A stretch of 64,000 nucleotides of DNA from Verrucomicrobiales bacterium (lineage in GTDB: Bacteria > Verrucomicrobiota > Verrucomicrobiia > Verrucomicrobiales > V1-33). The position numbers and the translations under genes are program-made. Below, one piece after another: positions 18,663 to 27,144 of this stretch; position 1 is the first letter of the stretch, and each line of letters begins with the position of its first letter. The notes below the pieces were generated by a model. That model worked only from the letters and a program-made list of their open reading frames with translations, was not told the origin of the DNA and did no database searches. Location: NCBI GenBank assembly GCA_028293125.1, contig JAQGPJ010000068.1, forward strand, positions 62,001 to 126,000, in the 5' to 3' direction.

Positions 18663-19067
18663 ATGGACGTTAAAGCCATCTCCAAATATGTCCGCATCTC
18701 GCCGCTGAAAGCCCGCGATGTGGCCCGCGAAATCCAAGGTCTTCCGGTCTCCGCCGCTCTCAGCCTGCTGAATTTCACGCCCAAGAAAGCCGCTGTGCTT
18801 TTCACCAAGACGCTCAAGTCCGCGGTGGCCAACGCCGAGCACAACTTCAGTCTTGAGGCCAACAATCTCATCGTGAAGTCCGCTGTCGCCAACCTCGGCC
18901 CGGTGCACAAGCGCATGAAGCCCCTTGCCAAAGGCTCCTCCGCGGCCATCCGCAAGCCGATGAGCCACCTTCAGGTCATCGTTTCCGACGAAAAACCGCA
19001 GCCGAAAAAGAAGGACAAAACTGCGAAGAAACCCGCTGCCGCCGCCACCGCCGCCGCCGCGGAATAA
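18663..19067 (+). CDS. rplV: 50S ribosomal protein L22
   Basis: 134 residues (E. coli 110), with a Lys/Ala-rich C-terminal tail of about 25 residues (PKKKDKTAKKPAAAATAA). The core is typical: 'VRISPLKARDVAREIQGL', 'AALSLLNFTPKKAAVLFTKT', 'KSAVANAEHNF' and 'RMKPLAKGSSAAIRKPMSHL'. Its beta-hairpin lines the exit tunnel. It follows the embedded secreted-protein gene by 6 bases. Confidence 0.97.
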   Translation: MDVKAISKYVRISPLKARDVAREIQGLPVSAALSLLNFTPKKAAVLFTKTLKSAVANAEHNFSLEANNLIVKSAVANLGPVHKRMKPLAKGSSAAIRKPMSHLQVIVSDEKPQPKKKDKTAKKPAAAATAAAAE

Positions 19068-19104
19068 GCCCCTCCGGCCCTCAATCCATTACTGACATCA
19101 CTCC

Positions 19105-19935
19105 ATGGGACAGAAAATCAATCCGATCGGTTTCCGGCTCGCGGTCAACAAGGACTGGCGCTCGAAGTGGTACGCCACCAAAGCGGACTTCCCCGCCTTC
19201 CTGCACAGCGACCTGAAGATCCGCAACTATCTCAAAGGCAAGCTCCAGTTCGCCGCCCTGTCCCGCATCGTGATTGAGCGTGCCTGGAACAGCGTCCGCG
19301 TAACCCTCTTCACCGCCCGTCCGGGTCTGGTGATCGGCCGCAAGGGCTCCGAAATTGAGCGCATGAACGCCGACATCAGCGAGATGTGCGGCGGCAAGCA
19401 GGTCAAGATCGACATCTTTGAAATCAAGCAGCCGGAAATCGAGGCTCAGCTCATCGCTGAAAACGTCGCCACCCAGCTGGAGCGCCGTATCTCCTTCCGC
19501 CGCGCCATGAAGCGCGCCGTGCAGACCGCCATGGACTTCGGTGCCCTCGGCATCCGTATCCGCGCCGCCGGCCGTCTGGGCGGTGCCGATATCGCCCGTG
19601 CGGAATGGTACAAGGAAGGCAAAGTGCCTCTCCAGACCCTCCGCGTCCCTATCGACTACGGTTTCGCGGAGGCCCGCACGGTTTACGGCATCATCGGTGT
19701 CAAATGCTGGATCAACCGCCGCGTTCTTGCGGAGGGTGAAGTTCCTCCTCCTCCTCCTCCTCACGCCCGCCGTGACCGTCCGCGTGGTGACCGTCCCGGT
19801 GGTGGTGGTGGTCCTGGCGGCCGCGGCCGCGGCGGCCCCCGCGGTGGCGGTGGCGGTGGTGGTGGTGGTTTCGGCGGTGGCGACCGTGGCGGTCCCCGTC
19901 CAGGCGAATCCGCCCCGGCTCCGGCCAGAGCCTGA
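19105..19935 (+). CDS. rpsC: 30S ribosomal protein S3 with RGG-type C-terminal tail
   Basis: 276 residues (E. coli 233). The core is normal: 'MGQKINPIGFRLAVNKDWRS', KH domain 'VTLFTARPGLVIGRKGSEIE', and C-terminal domain 'ALGIRIRAAGRLGGADIARA', 'GIIGVKCWI'. After about residue 212 an unusual tail follows: a poly-Pro run (EVPPPPPPHARRDRPRGDRP), then Gly/Arg-rich repeats (GGRGRGGPRGGGGGGGGG) and an Ala/Pro end. S3 lies at the mRNA entry channel; an Arg/Gly-rich tail could touch mRNA, which is inference. Confidence 0.97.
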   Translation: MGQKINPIGFRLAVNKDWRSKWYATKADFPAFLHSDLKIRNYLKGKLQFAALSRIVIERAWNSVRVTLFTARPGLVIGRKGSEIERMNADISEMCGGKQVKIDIFEIKQPEIEAQLIAENVATQLERRISFRRAMKRAVQTAMDFGALGIRIRAAGRLGGADIARAEWYKEGKVPLQTLRVPIDYGFAEARTVYGIIGVKCWINRRVLAEGEVPPPPPPHARRDRPRGDRPGGGGGPGGRGRGGPRGGGGGGGGGFGGGDRGGPRPGESAPAPARA

Positions 19936-19985
19936 GTGCCCAGTAAAGTCCCTTTTTAACTTCCAACTTCTTTCTTTGTAATTTT

Positions 19986-20408
19986 ATGGCAATGCTCCCC
20001 AAGAGAGTGAAGCACCGCAAGACCATGCGGGGCAGCCGCGCCGGCAACGCCCAGCGCGGGACCAAAGTGGACTTCGGTGAATTCGGTCTTCAGACCTTGG
20101 AAAGGGGCTGGATCAAGAGCGCCCAGATCGAAGCCTGCCGTGTCGCCATCACCCGCAACCTGAAGCGCAAAGGCAAGGTCTTCATCCGTATCTTTCCCCA
20201 CAAGCCCGTCACCGCCCGTCCGCCGGAAACCCGTATGGGCAAGGGCAAAGGCGCTCCGGAATTCTGGGTGGCCGTGGTCCGTCCCGGCAACATGCTCTTC
20301 GAAACCGCCGGCATTCCGGAATCCCTCGCCCGCGAGTCCTTCCGTCTCGCCGCCCAGAAGCTCGGTGTCCGCTGCCGCTTCGTCCGCCGCAACCCCGCGG
20401 CTGTCTAA
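19986..20408 (+). CDS. rplP: 50S ribosomal protein L16
   Basis: 140 residues (E. coli 136). Signatures: '[18 protein letters not shown]', '[20 protein letters not shown]', '[20 protein letters not shown]' and '[19 protein letters not shown]'. L16 helps position A-site tRNA near the central protuberance. The second Met (19992) matches the usual family start slightly better. Confidence 0.97.
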   Translation: MAMLPKRVKHRKTMRGSRAGNAQRGTKVDFGEFGLQTLERGWIKSAQIEACRVAITRNLKRKGKVFIRIFPHKPVTARPPETRMGKGKGAPEFWVAVVRPGNMLFETAGIPESLARESFRLAAQKLGVRCRFVRRNPAAV

Positions 20409-20429
20409 TCCCTGATTCTTCCCGACCGT

Positions 20430-20633
20430 ATGAAAATCTCCGAAATCCGCGATCAGTCCATTGACGAGCTTCTTGAAAAGCGCCGTGAACTGAAGCAGGA
20501 GGCCTTCAACCTGCGCCTCCAGCAGCGCAGTGGCCAGCTGGAAAACCCGGCCCGCCTCACGATCATCCGCAAGGATATCGCCCGCATCGAAACTTCCCTC
20601 ACCAGCAAGCGCGCCGCCGCCCCCGCCAAGTAA
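20430..20633 (+). CDS. rpmC: 50S ribosomal protein L29
   Basis: 67 residues (E. coli 63). 'MKISEIRDQSIDELLEKRRE', 'LFNLRLQQ'-like 'AFNLRLQQRSGQLENPARL' and 'IRKDIARIET' are typical for this two-helix protein at the tunnel exit beside L23. The leader is pyrimidine-rich. Confidence 0.97.
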   Translation: MKISEIRDQSIDELLEKRRELKQEAFNLRLQQRSGQLENPARLTIIRKDIARIETSLTSKRAAAPAK

Positions 20634-20659
20634 GGCCCTGTCCCTCTTCACGCTCTCCC

Positions 20660-20938
20660 ATGTCCGAAGAATCCACCACTCCGCCGGAAGATAACCGGCC
20701 CGCGCGCAAAACCCGTGTCGGTGTTGTCCTGTCCGACAAAATGGACAAGACCATCGTCGTCGGCGTGGTCCGCCGCGTTCCCCATCCCAAGTTCCGCAAG
20801 ATCGTCAAGAAAACGACCAAGCTCTACGCCGCCGATGACGCTGGCGAGGCCAAGGTCGGCGACCGCGTCCGCGTGATGGAAACCCGCCCGCTGAGCAAGC
20901 TCAAGCGCTGGCGTCTGATCGAAGTTCTCAAGCACTAG
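20660..20938 (+). CDS. rpsQ: 30S ribosomal protein S17
   Basis: 92 residues (E. coli 84), with an acidic N-terminal extension of about 15 residues (MSEESTTPPEDNRPARK). The OB-fold core has 'GVVLSDKMDKTIVVGVVRRV', 'KFRKIVKKTTKLYAADD' and 'GDRVRVMETRPLSKLKRWRL'. It is a primary 16S rRNA-binding protein. Confidence 0.97.
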   Translation: MSEESTTPPEDNRPARKTRVGVVLSDKMDKTIVVGVVRRVPHPKFRKIVKKTTKLYAADDAGEAKVGDRVRVMETRPLSKLKRWRLIEVLKH

Positions 20939-20991
20939 TCAGTGCCTGAATCCCATACAACCAAGCCAAACCACATCCCAAACATAATACC

Positions 20992-21357
20992 ATGATTCAA
21001 ATGGAATCCAAGGTGCAGGTGGCGGACAACACGGGAGCCCGTGTTGCAAAGATGATCGGCGTGATCGGCAAGCGCACGCGCAGCGCCGGCATCGGCGATA
21101 TCATCACCGCCCACGTCCGCGAAGCCAACCCCACCGGTGCAGTCAAAAAAGGCGAGGTCGTCAAGGCCGTCGTCGTCCGCACCGCCGCCCCCATCCGCCG
21201 CGATGACGGATCGATCCTCAGGTTCGACTCCAACGCCATTGTCCTCATCGACAAAGATCAGAATCCCCGTGGGACCCGTATTTTCGGCCCTGTGGCCCGT
21301 GAACTCCGCGACCGGAATTTCATGAAGATTGTCTCCCTCGCCCCCGAAGTTCTCTGA
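20992..21357 (+). CDS. rplN: 50S ribosomal protein L14
   Basis: 121 residues (E. coli 123). '[17 protein letters not shown]', '[20 protein letters not shown]' and '[20 protein letters not shown]' are diagnostic. L14 sits at the subunit interface and binds silencing factor RsfS. It starts the spc-type block. Its leader is A-rich without Shine-Dalgarno. Confidence 0.98.
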   Translation: MIQMESKVQVADNTGARVAKMIGVIGKRTRSAGIGDIITAHVREANPTGAVKKGEVVKAVVVRTAAPIRRDDGSILRFDSNAIVLIDKDQNPRGTRIFGPVARELRDRNFMKIVSLAPEVL

Positions 21358-21362
21358 TAACC

Positions 21363-21605
21363 ATGAAGACCCACGTCAAAAAAGGCGATTTCGTCACCGT
21401 GATTTCCGGCGGACACAAAGGGAAGACCGGCACCATTCTCGCGGTTCATCCCGCCAAGTCCCAAGTGATCATCCAGGGTGTGCATCTGATCAAGAAGCAC
21501 GTGAAGAAGACCCAGACGTCGGAAGGCGGCATCATTGAAAAAGAGGGCCCCGTCCACATCTCCAACGTCCGTCTGACCGAGGCTCCGGCCAAGGCCACCA
21601 AATAA
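21363..21605 (+). CDS. rplX: 50S ribosomal protein L24
   Basis: 80 residues, clearly shorter than E. coli L24 (104). The KOW motif is intact: '[20 protein letters not shown]', then '[20 protein letters not shown]' and '[10 protein letters not shown]'. L24 is an assembly initiator of the 50S subunit. The usual C-terminal extension is missing. Confidence 0.96.
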   Translation: MKTHVKKGDFVTVISGGHKGKTGTILAVHPAKSQVIIQGVHLIKKHVKKTQTSEGGIIEKEGPVHISNVRLTEAPAKATK

Positions 21606-21625
21606 GCCCCTGAAACACCAAGGCA

Positions 21626-22204
21626 ATGGAACCGACACTCAAAGTTTTTTACAAGGAAAAAGTAGCCGAGCAGCTCAAGAGCAAGCTGGGAGTCCAGAAC
21701 ATCCACGACATTCCCCGCCTTGAAAAGGTGGTGGTGAACTGCTGCGTGGGCAAACAGGCGGACCGCAAGCAGGCGGTGGATGACGCCCTGAACGATGTGC
21801 AGGCGATCACCGGCCAGAAGGCGGTGATCACCAAATCGAAAAAGGCGGTCTCCAACTTCAAACTGCGTGAAGGTGAGCCCCTCGGCGTGAAGGTGACCCT
21901 TCGGGGACGCATCATGTGGGAGTTCCTGGAGAGGCTGATCAAGATGGCCCTTCCGGTGGTGCGCGACTTCCGCGGCGTCAGCCCCAAGGCCTTTGACGGC
22001 AAGGGAAACTACACGCTCGGAGTCACGGATCAATCGATCTTCCCTGAAGTCGAGATCGACAAGATCAAGCGCACGCTGGGTTTTGACATCTGCATTGTGA
22101 CCACCGCCACCAGCGATGACGCCGGCCGCGAACTGCTCCGTGCCCTCGGCATGCCGTTCCGCGACCACAAGCCGGCAGCCGCCCCGACCGGAGCCGCCGC
22201 TTAA
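21626..22204 (+). CDS. rplE: 50S ribosomal protein L5
   Basis: 192 residues (E. coli 179). Typical 'IPRLEKVVVNCCVGKQADRK', 'ITGQKAVITKSKKAVSNFKL', 'GEPLGVKVTLRGRIMWEFLE' and 'FPEVEIDKIKRTLGFDI'. L5 binds 5S rRNA. In most bacteria rpsN follows; here the next gene is rpsH. Confidence 0.97.
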   Translation: MEPTLKVFYKEKVAEQLKSKLGVQNIHDIPRLEKVVVNCCVGKQADRKQAVDDALNDVQAITGQKAVITKSKKAVSNFKLREGEPLGVKVTLRGRIMWEFLERLIKMALPVVRDFRGVSPKAFDGKGNYTLGVTDQSIFPEVEIDKIKRTLGFDICIVTTATSDDAGRELLRALGMPFRDHKPAAAPTGAAA

Positions 22205-22236
22205 TCCTTATTCCACCTTTTATCCTTTTTTAAATC

Positions 22237-22635
22237 ATGGCCGTCCTCACCGACCCCATCTCCGATTTCCTCACCCGCTGGAAGAATGCCAGCCGGGCCC
22301 GGAAGGAGGAGTTCTCCGCTCCCTTCAGCCGCATCAAAGCGGAAATCGCCCGCATCCTCCAGGAGGAGGGCTACATCTGGTCCTACGAAGTCGTCACCGG
22401 CAAGGGCCATCCGACCATCGTGGTCAAAACCAAAACCACCAATGGCCGTGCTGTCCTCACCAACCTGAAGCGCATGTCCAGCCCCGGTATGCGCCAGTAT
22501 GTGCCGGTGGAGGAAATCCCCCGTGTCCTTAACGGCCTCGGCATCTCCATCCTCAGCACCTCCAAAGGTCTGATGACCGGTTCCCAAGCCAAAAAACTGC
22601 GTGTCGGTGGCGAACTCCTCGCCATCGTCTGGTAA
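22237..22635 (+). CDS. rpsH: 30S ribosomal protein S8
   Basis: 132 residues (E. coli 130). 'DPISDFLTRWKNASRARKEE', 'KRMSSPGMRQYVPVEEIPRV' and 'GISILSTSKGLMTGSQAKKL' are clear family marks. S8 organises the central domain of 16S rRNA and autoregulates spc in E. coli. It follows rplE directly, with no rpsN. Confidence 0.97.
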   Translation: MAVLTDPISDFLTRWKNASRARKEEFSAPFSRIKAEIARILQEEGYIWSYEVVTGKGHPTIVVKTKTTNGRAVLTNLKRMSSPGMRQYVPVEEIPRVLNGLGISILSTSKGLMTGSQAKKLRVGGELLAIVW

Positions 22636-22664
22636 TCCCTCCAACTCCCACCCACACTCCGACC

Positions 22665-23201
22665 ATGTCCCGAGTTGGCAATAAATCCATTACCGTCCCC
22701 GCCAAGGTGACGATTGAAAACAAGGACGGCAGCGTCTCCGTCTCCGGCCCCAAAGGCAATCTCAGCTACGTGCTGCCGGAAGGCATCAGCCTGAAGCAGG
22801 AGGGCCCCACCCTATCCGTGATCCGCTCCAGCGACGAGCGCCGCCAACGCTCGCTGCACGGCACCTCCCAGCGCCTGATCACCAACATGATCACCGGCGT
22901 CAACGAGGGATTCGTCCGCAGTCTGGAAATCCACGGCACCGGTTTCCGTGCCGCCGTGAAGGGCGACAAGCTCGACCTCAGCCTTGGCTACAGCCATCCG
23001 CTGCTGCACGCCATCCCGTCCGACATCACCGTCACCGTGTCTGAAAACACGAAGATCAAGGTTGAGGGCATTGACAAGCAGCGCGTCGGCCAGTTTGCGG
23101 CCGATGTCCGCGGCTACTATCCGCCCGAGCCTTACAAAGGCAAGGGAGTCCGCTACACCGGCGAGCAGATCCGCCGCAAGGAAGGCAAGAAAGTGAAGTG
23201 A
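22665..23201 (+). CDS. rplF: 50S ribosomal protein L6
   Basis: 178 residues (E. coli 177). 'MSRVGNKSITVPAKVTIENK', 'LHGTSQRLITNMITGVNEGF' and 'GIDKQRVGQFAADVRGYYPP' plus 'PYKGKGVRYTGE' identify it. L6 lies near the sarcin-ricin loop, where GTPase factors bind. Confidence 0.98.
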   Translation: MSRVGNKSITVPAKVTIENKDGSVSVSGPKGNLSYVLPEGISLKQEGPTLSVIRSSDERRQRSLHGTSQRLITNMITGVNEGFVRSLEIHGTGFRAAVKGDKLDLSLGYSHPLLHAIPSDITVTVSENTKIKVEGIDKQRVGQFAADVRGYYPPEPYKGKGVRYTGEQIRRKEGKKVK

Positions 23202-23238
23202 TCCTTCACCTCCTCAAACTCTTACTCCATTTCAATAA

Positions 23239-23592
23239 ATGAAGGTTAACCGTAAAGAAGCAAGGCGCCGCATCCACACGCGCATCCGCCGCAAAGTGGC
23301 CGGCACCGCCGCGCGTCCGCGCCTGGCCGTCCATTTCTCCAATAAAAACGTCTATGCCCAGCTGATCGACGACGTCAGCGGCAAAACCATCGCCTCCGCC
23401 AGCACCAAGGATGCCGCTGTCAACGTTTCCAAGGCGAACGCTGAGACGGCCCTCAAAGTCGGCCAGCTGATCGCTGAGCGGGCCAGAGCCGCCTCCGTGG
23501 ACAACGTGGTCTTCGACCGCGGCGGCCACATCTATCATGGCAAGGTCAAAGCCCTGGCCGACGCCGCCCGCGAAGGCGGTCTCAAATTCTAA
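23239..23592 (+). CDS. rplR: 50S ribosomal protein L18
   Basis: 117 residues, the same as E. coli. '[20 protein letters not shown]', '[20 protein letters not shown]' and '[20 protein letters not shown]' are typical. L18 binds 5S rRNA in the central protuberance. Confidence 0.98.
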   Translation: MKVNRKEARRRIHTRIRRKVAGTAARPRLAVHFSNKNVYAQLIDDVSGKTIASASTKDAAVNVSKANAETALKVGQLIAERARAASVDNVVFDRGGHIYHGKVKALADAAREGGLKF

Positions 23593-23603
23593 CGTTCCCT
23601 CAC

Positions 23604-24128
23604 ATGGCTGCAGACACTGTTTACACATCAGATTCGGCTCCCGAGGCCAGCAAGAGCGAGATCACCGAAAAGGTGGTCTTCATCAACCGCTGCGCCAAGG
23701 TGGTGAAGGGGGGGCGCCGTTTCAGCTTCAGCGCACTGGTTGTGGCGGGTGACCGTCAGGGCAGAGTGGGCTTCGGCTTCGGCAAAGCGAACGAGGTTTC
23801 CGACGCTATCAAAAAGGCCAGCGAAAGCTCCCGCAAGGGCATGGTCACGGTTTCCCTCCGGGAGAACACCGTGCCCCATGAGGTGCTGGGCGAATTCGGC
23901 GGCGGCAGGGTGCTTCTGAAGCCGGCCAGTCCCGGAACGGGCATCATCGCCGGCGGCGCGGTCCGCGCCGTCGTGGAGGCCGCGGGCGTGCGCGACATTC
24001 TCGCCAAAAGCCTGGGCTCCAAAAACCCCGCCAACGTGGTCAAGGCCACCCTCAGCGCGCTCACCCAGATGCGCACCCGTGAGCAGTTTCTCAGCGCCCG
24101 CGGCAAACTGAAATCCGACAAGGCTTAA
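23604..24128 (+). CDS. rpsE: 30S ribosomal protein S5
   Basis: 174 residues (E. coli 167). N-terminal extension of about 20 residues, then '[20 protein letters not shown]', '[20 protein letters not shown]', '[20 protein letters not shown]' and '[18 protein letters not shown]'. S5 is part of the mRNA entry helicase with S3 and S4. In most bacteria rpmD follows; here a GC-rich hairpin lies in the gap. Confidence 0.98.
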   Translation: MAADTVYTSDSAPEASKSEITEKVVFINRCAKVVKGGRRFSFSALVVAGDRQGRVGFGFGKANEVSDAIKKASESSRKGMVTVSLRENTVPHEVLGEFGGGRVLLKPASPGTGIIAGGAVRAVVEAAGVRDILAKSLGSKNPANVVKATLSALTQMRTREQFLSARGKLKSDKA

Positions 24129-24143
24129 TCCGGGTCTCCTGAT

Positions 24144-24169
24144 CCGGCCGGCCCTTTTGGGCGGGCCGG
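24144..24169 (+). other. GC-rich hairpin between rpsE and rplO
   Basis: Inverted repeat ccggccggccc-tttt-gggcgggccgg, an 11-base stem with one mismatch. No U-tract follows, so it is more likely a processing or attenuation element than a full terminator. It occupies the place where rpmD is normally found. Confidence 0.55.
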
Positions 24170-24194
24170 AGGGGACCCATCCGCTCCAAGCAAT

Positions 24195-24656
24195 ATGCGA
24201 CTCAACACTCTTTCTCCCAACAAGGGAGCCAAGCACCGCACCAAACGCCTCGGCTGCGGTGAAAGCTCCGGCCACGGCAAGACCTCCGGCAAGGGTCACA
24301 AAGGTCAGAAGGCCCGCGCCGGCGGCACTGTCCGCCACGGCTTCGAAGGTGGTCAGATGCCCATCTACCGCCGCCTGCCCAAGAAGGGCTTCAACAACGT
24401 GGCCTTCGGCTACAAGTGGGCCGTGATCAACGTCGGCGACCTTGAGGCCGCCTTCGAGGACGGCATGGAAATCAACGAGGTAACCCTCCGGGAGGCCAAA
24501 TTCGTGAAGGGCCGCTGGGATGGTGTCAAAATTCTCGGCAATGGTGAGCTCACCAAAAAGTTCACTGTGAATGTGGACCGCATCAGCGCCTCCGCCAGAG
24601 AGAAGATTGAAAAAGCGGGCGGCAAAGTGGATGCCGGCACGCCCGCCGCTGAATAA
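24195..24656 (+). CDS. rplO: 50S ribosomal protein L15
   Basis: 153 residues (E. coli 144). 'MRLNTLSPNKGAKHRTKRLG', 'GCGESSGHGKTSGKGHKGQK' and 'FEGGQMPIYRRLPKKGFNN' are diagnostic of this late-assembly 50S protein. The C-terminus, with 'VNVDRISASAREKIEKAGGK', is normal. Confidence 0.98.
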   Translation: MRLNTLSPNKGAKHRTKRLGCGESSGHGKTSGKGHKGQKARAGGTVRHGFEGGQMPIYRRLPKKGFNNVAFGYKWAVINVGDLEAAFEDGMEINEVTLREAKFVKGRWDGVKILGNGELTKKFTVNVDRISASAREKIEKAGGKVDAGTPAAE

Positions 24657-24673
24657 TCAAACAGAACTCCTCC

Positions 24674-24703
24674 GGGCGGGCGCAACAAAAGTTGCGCCCG
24701 CCC
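24674..24703 (+). terminator. Perfect 13-bp hairpin between rplO and secY
   Basis: gggcgggcgcaac-aaaa-gttgcgcccgccc, a perfect 13-base stem with an AAAA loop. It is followed by tgttcctgtctgtcc, which is only moderately T-rich. It may be an attenuator that lowers secY-map expression relative to the ribosomal genes. Confidence 0.6.
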
Positions 24704-24749
24704 TGTTCCTGTCTGTCCATCCCGTTCCCCATTTCCGTATCAGCCGCCC

Positions 24750-26252
24750 ATGATCTCCGCGTTTGCCAACATTTTCAAAATTCCGGATCTCCGCTCCCGC
24801 ATTCTTTTCACCTTCGCCATGCTGGCGGTTGTGCGCATCGGCACAGCCATCACCATGCCGGGGGTGGATCCGTTGGTGGTGCAGGGATATTTGGAGTCCG
24901 CTGGCAGCCAGCAGAGCTCCACGGTGGCTACGCTGATCAATGCCTTCAGTGGCGGCGGTATCAAGGCCTGCGCGATTTTGGCGCTGGGCATCATGCCCTA
25001 CATCAGCGCCTCCATCATGGTGCAGCTGCTGACCGCAGTGGTGCCGCGCCTGAGCAAGCTCTCCAAGGAGACAGGAGGCCGCCAGAAGATCAATCAGTAC
25101 ACCCGCTACCTGACCATTTTCCTCTGCCTGGTTCAGGGGTATTTCCTGGCGCGCGGTCTGGTGTTTCCGGCGAACAATCCGCTGCTCCACGGGATGGATG
25201 AGTATCTCAAGTCCTCCCGCTCGCAGCTTGTCTTCAATCCTGGATTCGGTTTCTACTCCATGGCCGTGGTCACGCTGACCGCCGGCACTCTGTTCCTGAT
25301 GTGGCTGGGGGACCAGATCACCGAGCGGGGCATCGGCAACGGCACCTCGCTGATTATCTGCGTCAACATTCTCTCCGATCTGCCCAATGCCCTGGTGGGC
25401 ACCTTCACCCGCTACATCCAGCCCGGTGAGCCTCTGAAGGCGGCCCTTTTTGTGGGCATGGTCATCCTCTTCTTCATCTCCATCGCGGCGATTATTGTCC
25501 TCACCCAGGCGACCCGCAAGATCGCGGTCAATTACGCCAAACGCATGGTCGGCCGCAAGGTCATGGGCGGCCAGTCCACCCATCTGCCGTTGAAGTTGAA
25601 CTATTCCGGCGTGATGCCGATCATCTTCGCCTCCGCCATCATCTCCTTTCCGGCGGTGATCCTGCAGTATCTTTTCCCGCAGGCCCAGTGGGCGAATGAC
25701 TTCATGAACCTCATGAACCATCAGGGCCCCCTGCACTGGTTCATCTTCTTTGTCCTGATTTTCTTCTTCGCCTACTTCTGGGTGGCGACCATGTTCCAGC
25801 CGACCCAGATTTCCGAGGACCTGAAATCCAACGGCGGCTACATTCCCGGTATCCGTCCCGGCAAACCGACGGCGGACTTCCTGGACCACACCATGAGCCG
25901 CCTGACCTTCGCGGGCGCCATCTTCCTGACAGCGGTGGCCGTGATCCCCCAGATCATGTCCTACTACTGGCAGATTCCCGCCAACACCGCCCAGTTCTTC
26001 GGCGGCACCAGCATTCTGATTCTGGTGGGTGTGCTGTTGGACGTCATGCGTCAGGTGGAGACCCACCTCATCCAGCAGAATTACGACGGTTTCCTCAAGA
26101 AAGGCCGTATCCGCGGCCGTTATGAGGGGGATGGCACCATCCGTGAAGGCCTGACCGCCACCGCCTCCCGCATGGTCTGGATGTATGCCGCGCTGGGCCT
26201 GCTGGTCCTGATGGGTGTCAGCTATGCCATCTACCGCAAGACGGTGGGCTGA
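24750..26252 (+). CDS. secY: Preprotein translocase subunit SecY
   Basis: 500 residues (E. coli 443). SecY forms the protein-conducting channel of the Sec system in the inner membrane. Family marks: 'PGVDPLVVQGYL', 'LGIMPYISASIMVQLLTAVV', 'QITERGIGNGTSLIICVNIL', 'LPLKLNYSGVMPIIFASAII', 'QPTQISEDLKSNGGYIPGIR' and 'THLIQQNYDGFLKKGRIRGR'. After this usual end comes an extra stretch of about 40 residues with a probable additional membrane helix ('VWMYAALGLLVLMGVSYAIY'). A long loop between about residues 120 and 165 is also longer than in E. coli. Confidence 0.97.
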   Translation: MISAFANIFKIPDLRSRILFTFAMLAVVRIGTAITMPGVDPLVVQGYLESAGSQQSSTVATLINAFSGGGIKACAILALGIMPYISASIMVQLLTAVVPRLSKLSKETGGRQKINQYTRYLTIFLCLVQGYFLARGLVFPANNPLLHGMDEYLKSSRSQLVFNPGFGFYSMAVVTLTAGTLFLMWLGDQITERGIGNGTSLIICVNILSDLPNALVGTFTRYIQPGEPLKAALFVGMVILFFISIAAIIVLTQATRKIAVNYAKRMVGRKVMGGQSTHLPLKLNYSGVMPIIFASAIISFPAVILQYLFPQAQWANDFMNLMNHQGPLHWFIFFVLIFFFAYFWVATMFQPTQISEDLKSNGGYIPGIRPGKPTADFLDHTMSRLTFAGAIFLTAVAVIPQIMSYYWQIPANTAQFFGGTSILILVGVLLDVMRQVETHLIQQNYDGFLKKGRIRGRYEGDGTIREGLTATASRMVWMYAALGLLVLMGVSYAIYRKTVG

Positions 26253-26334
26253 TTTTTCCGATTCCGTTTTTGCTTTGCAGGTTTACCCTGATTTTCCACA
26301 GCCGCATACGGCCTAATCCCAATCACGCCACGCC

Positions 26335-27144
26335 ATGAAGCGCAGCAACGGCAACAACGGCATTGCCATCCGCAAAGGGGCAGAGCTGGATGGTTTGAGG
26401 CTGGCCGGCCACACTGCGGCTGAGGTGCTGGGGAAAGCGGCGGCCCTCATCCGTCCGGGTGTCAGCACCGGGGAGGTCGACGCCGCCGCGGCGCAGTTCA
26501 TGGCCGATGCCGGCTCCCGCAGTGCCTTTCTGGGCTACCGGGGATTCAGCGGCCATATCTGCATTTCCCTGAATGAGGAGGTGGTCCACGGCATTGGCCG
26601 GGCAGGCCGGATCATCCAGAATGGGGACATCGTCAAAATCGATGTCGGGGTGATCAAGAATGGCTGGATCGGTGACAACGCCACCTCCGTGCCCGTGGGA
26701 GCCATCCGTCCGGACGTGCATCAGCTGCTGAGAGCCACGGAGGAGTCCCTGCATGTCGCCATCAGCCACGCGGTGCCCGGCGGCATGCTGCGCAAACTCT
26801 GCGGCAGCGTGGAGGAGTTTGTGCGGCGCTTCAACTTCACGGTGGTCAGGCAGTTCGTGGGCCACGGTCTGGGCCGGAAGCTTCACGAAAAACCGGAGGT
26901 CCCCAATTTCGATTCCGGCAATATCAAAACCCGCCTCATGCCGGGCATGGTGCTGGCCATCGAGCCCATGGTGAATATGGGAACGGGGGAAGTGGAGGTC
27001 CTGGCCGACGGCTGGACGGCTGTGACGCGGGACCGCCGGCCCAGTTCCCACTTTGAGCACACGGTGCTCATCACGGAGGAGGGTCCGGAAATCCTGACTC
27101 CCCGCGCGCGCCTGACGCAGCCGATGGAGCCGGTTCCGGCCTGA
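26335..27144 (+). CDS. map: Type I methionine aminopeptidase
   Basis: 269 residues (E. coli 264). MAP removes the initiator Met from nascent proteins. The metal ligands are visible: the two Asp in 'VKIDVGVIKNGWIGDNATS', His in 'FVGHGLGRKLHEKPEVPNF', Glu in 'VLAIEPMVNMG' and Glu in 'HTVLITEEGPEILT'. The substrate His is in 'SLNEEVVHGIG'. It closes the ribosomal run; the usual infA-rpmJ-rpsM-rpsK-rpsD-rpoA-rplQ genes do not follow. Confidence 0.97.
   Translation: MKRSNGNNGIAIRKGAELDGLRLAGHTAAEVLGKAAALIRPGVSTGEVDAAAAQFMADAGSRSAFLGYRGFSGHICISLNEEVVHGIGRAGRIIQNGDIVKIDVGVIKNGWIGDNATSVPVGAIRPDVHQLLRATEESLHVAISHAVPGGMLRKLCGSVEEFVRRFNFTVVRQFVGHGLGRKLHEKPEVPNFDSGNIKTRLMPGMVLAIEPMVNMGTGEVEVLADGWTAVTRDRRPSSHFEHTVLITEEGPEILTPRARLTQPMEPVPA

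Noticed and set aside
24657-26066. Long antisense frame opposite secY
   Set aside because: His/Gln/Asp-rich shadow of a real membrane protein gene; no start or domain support.
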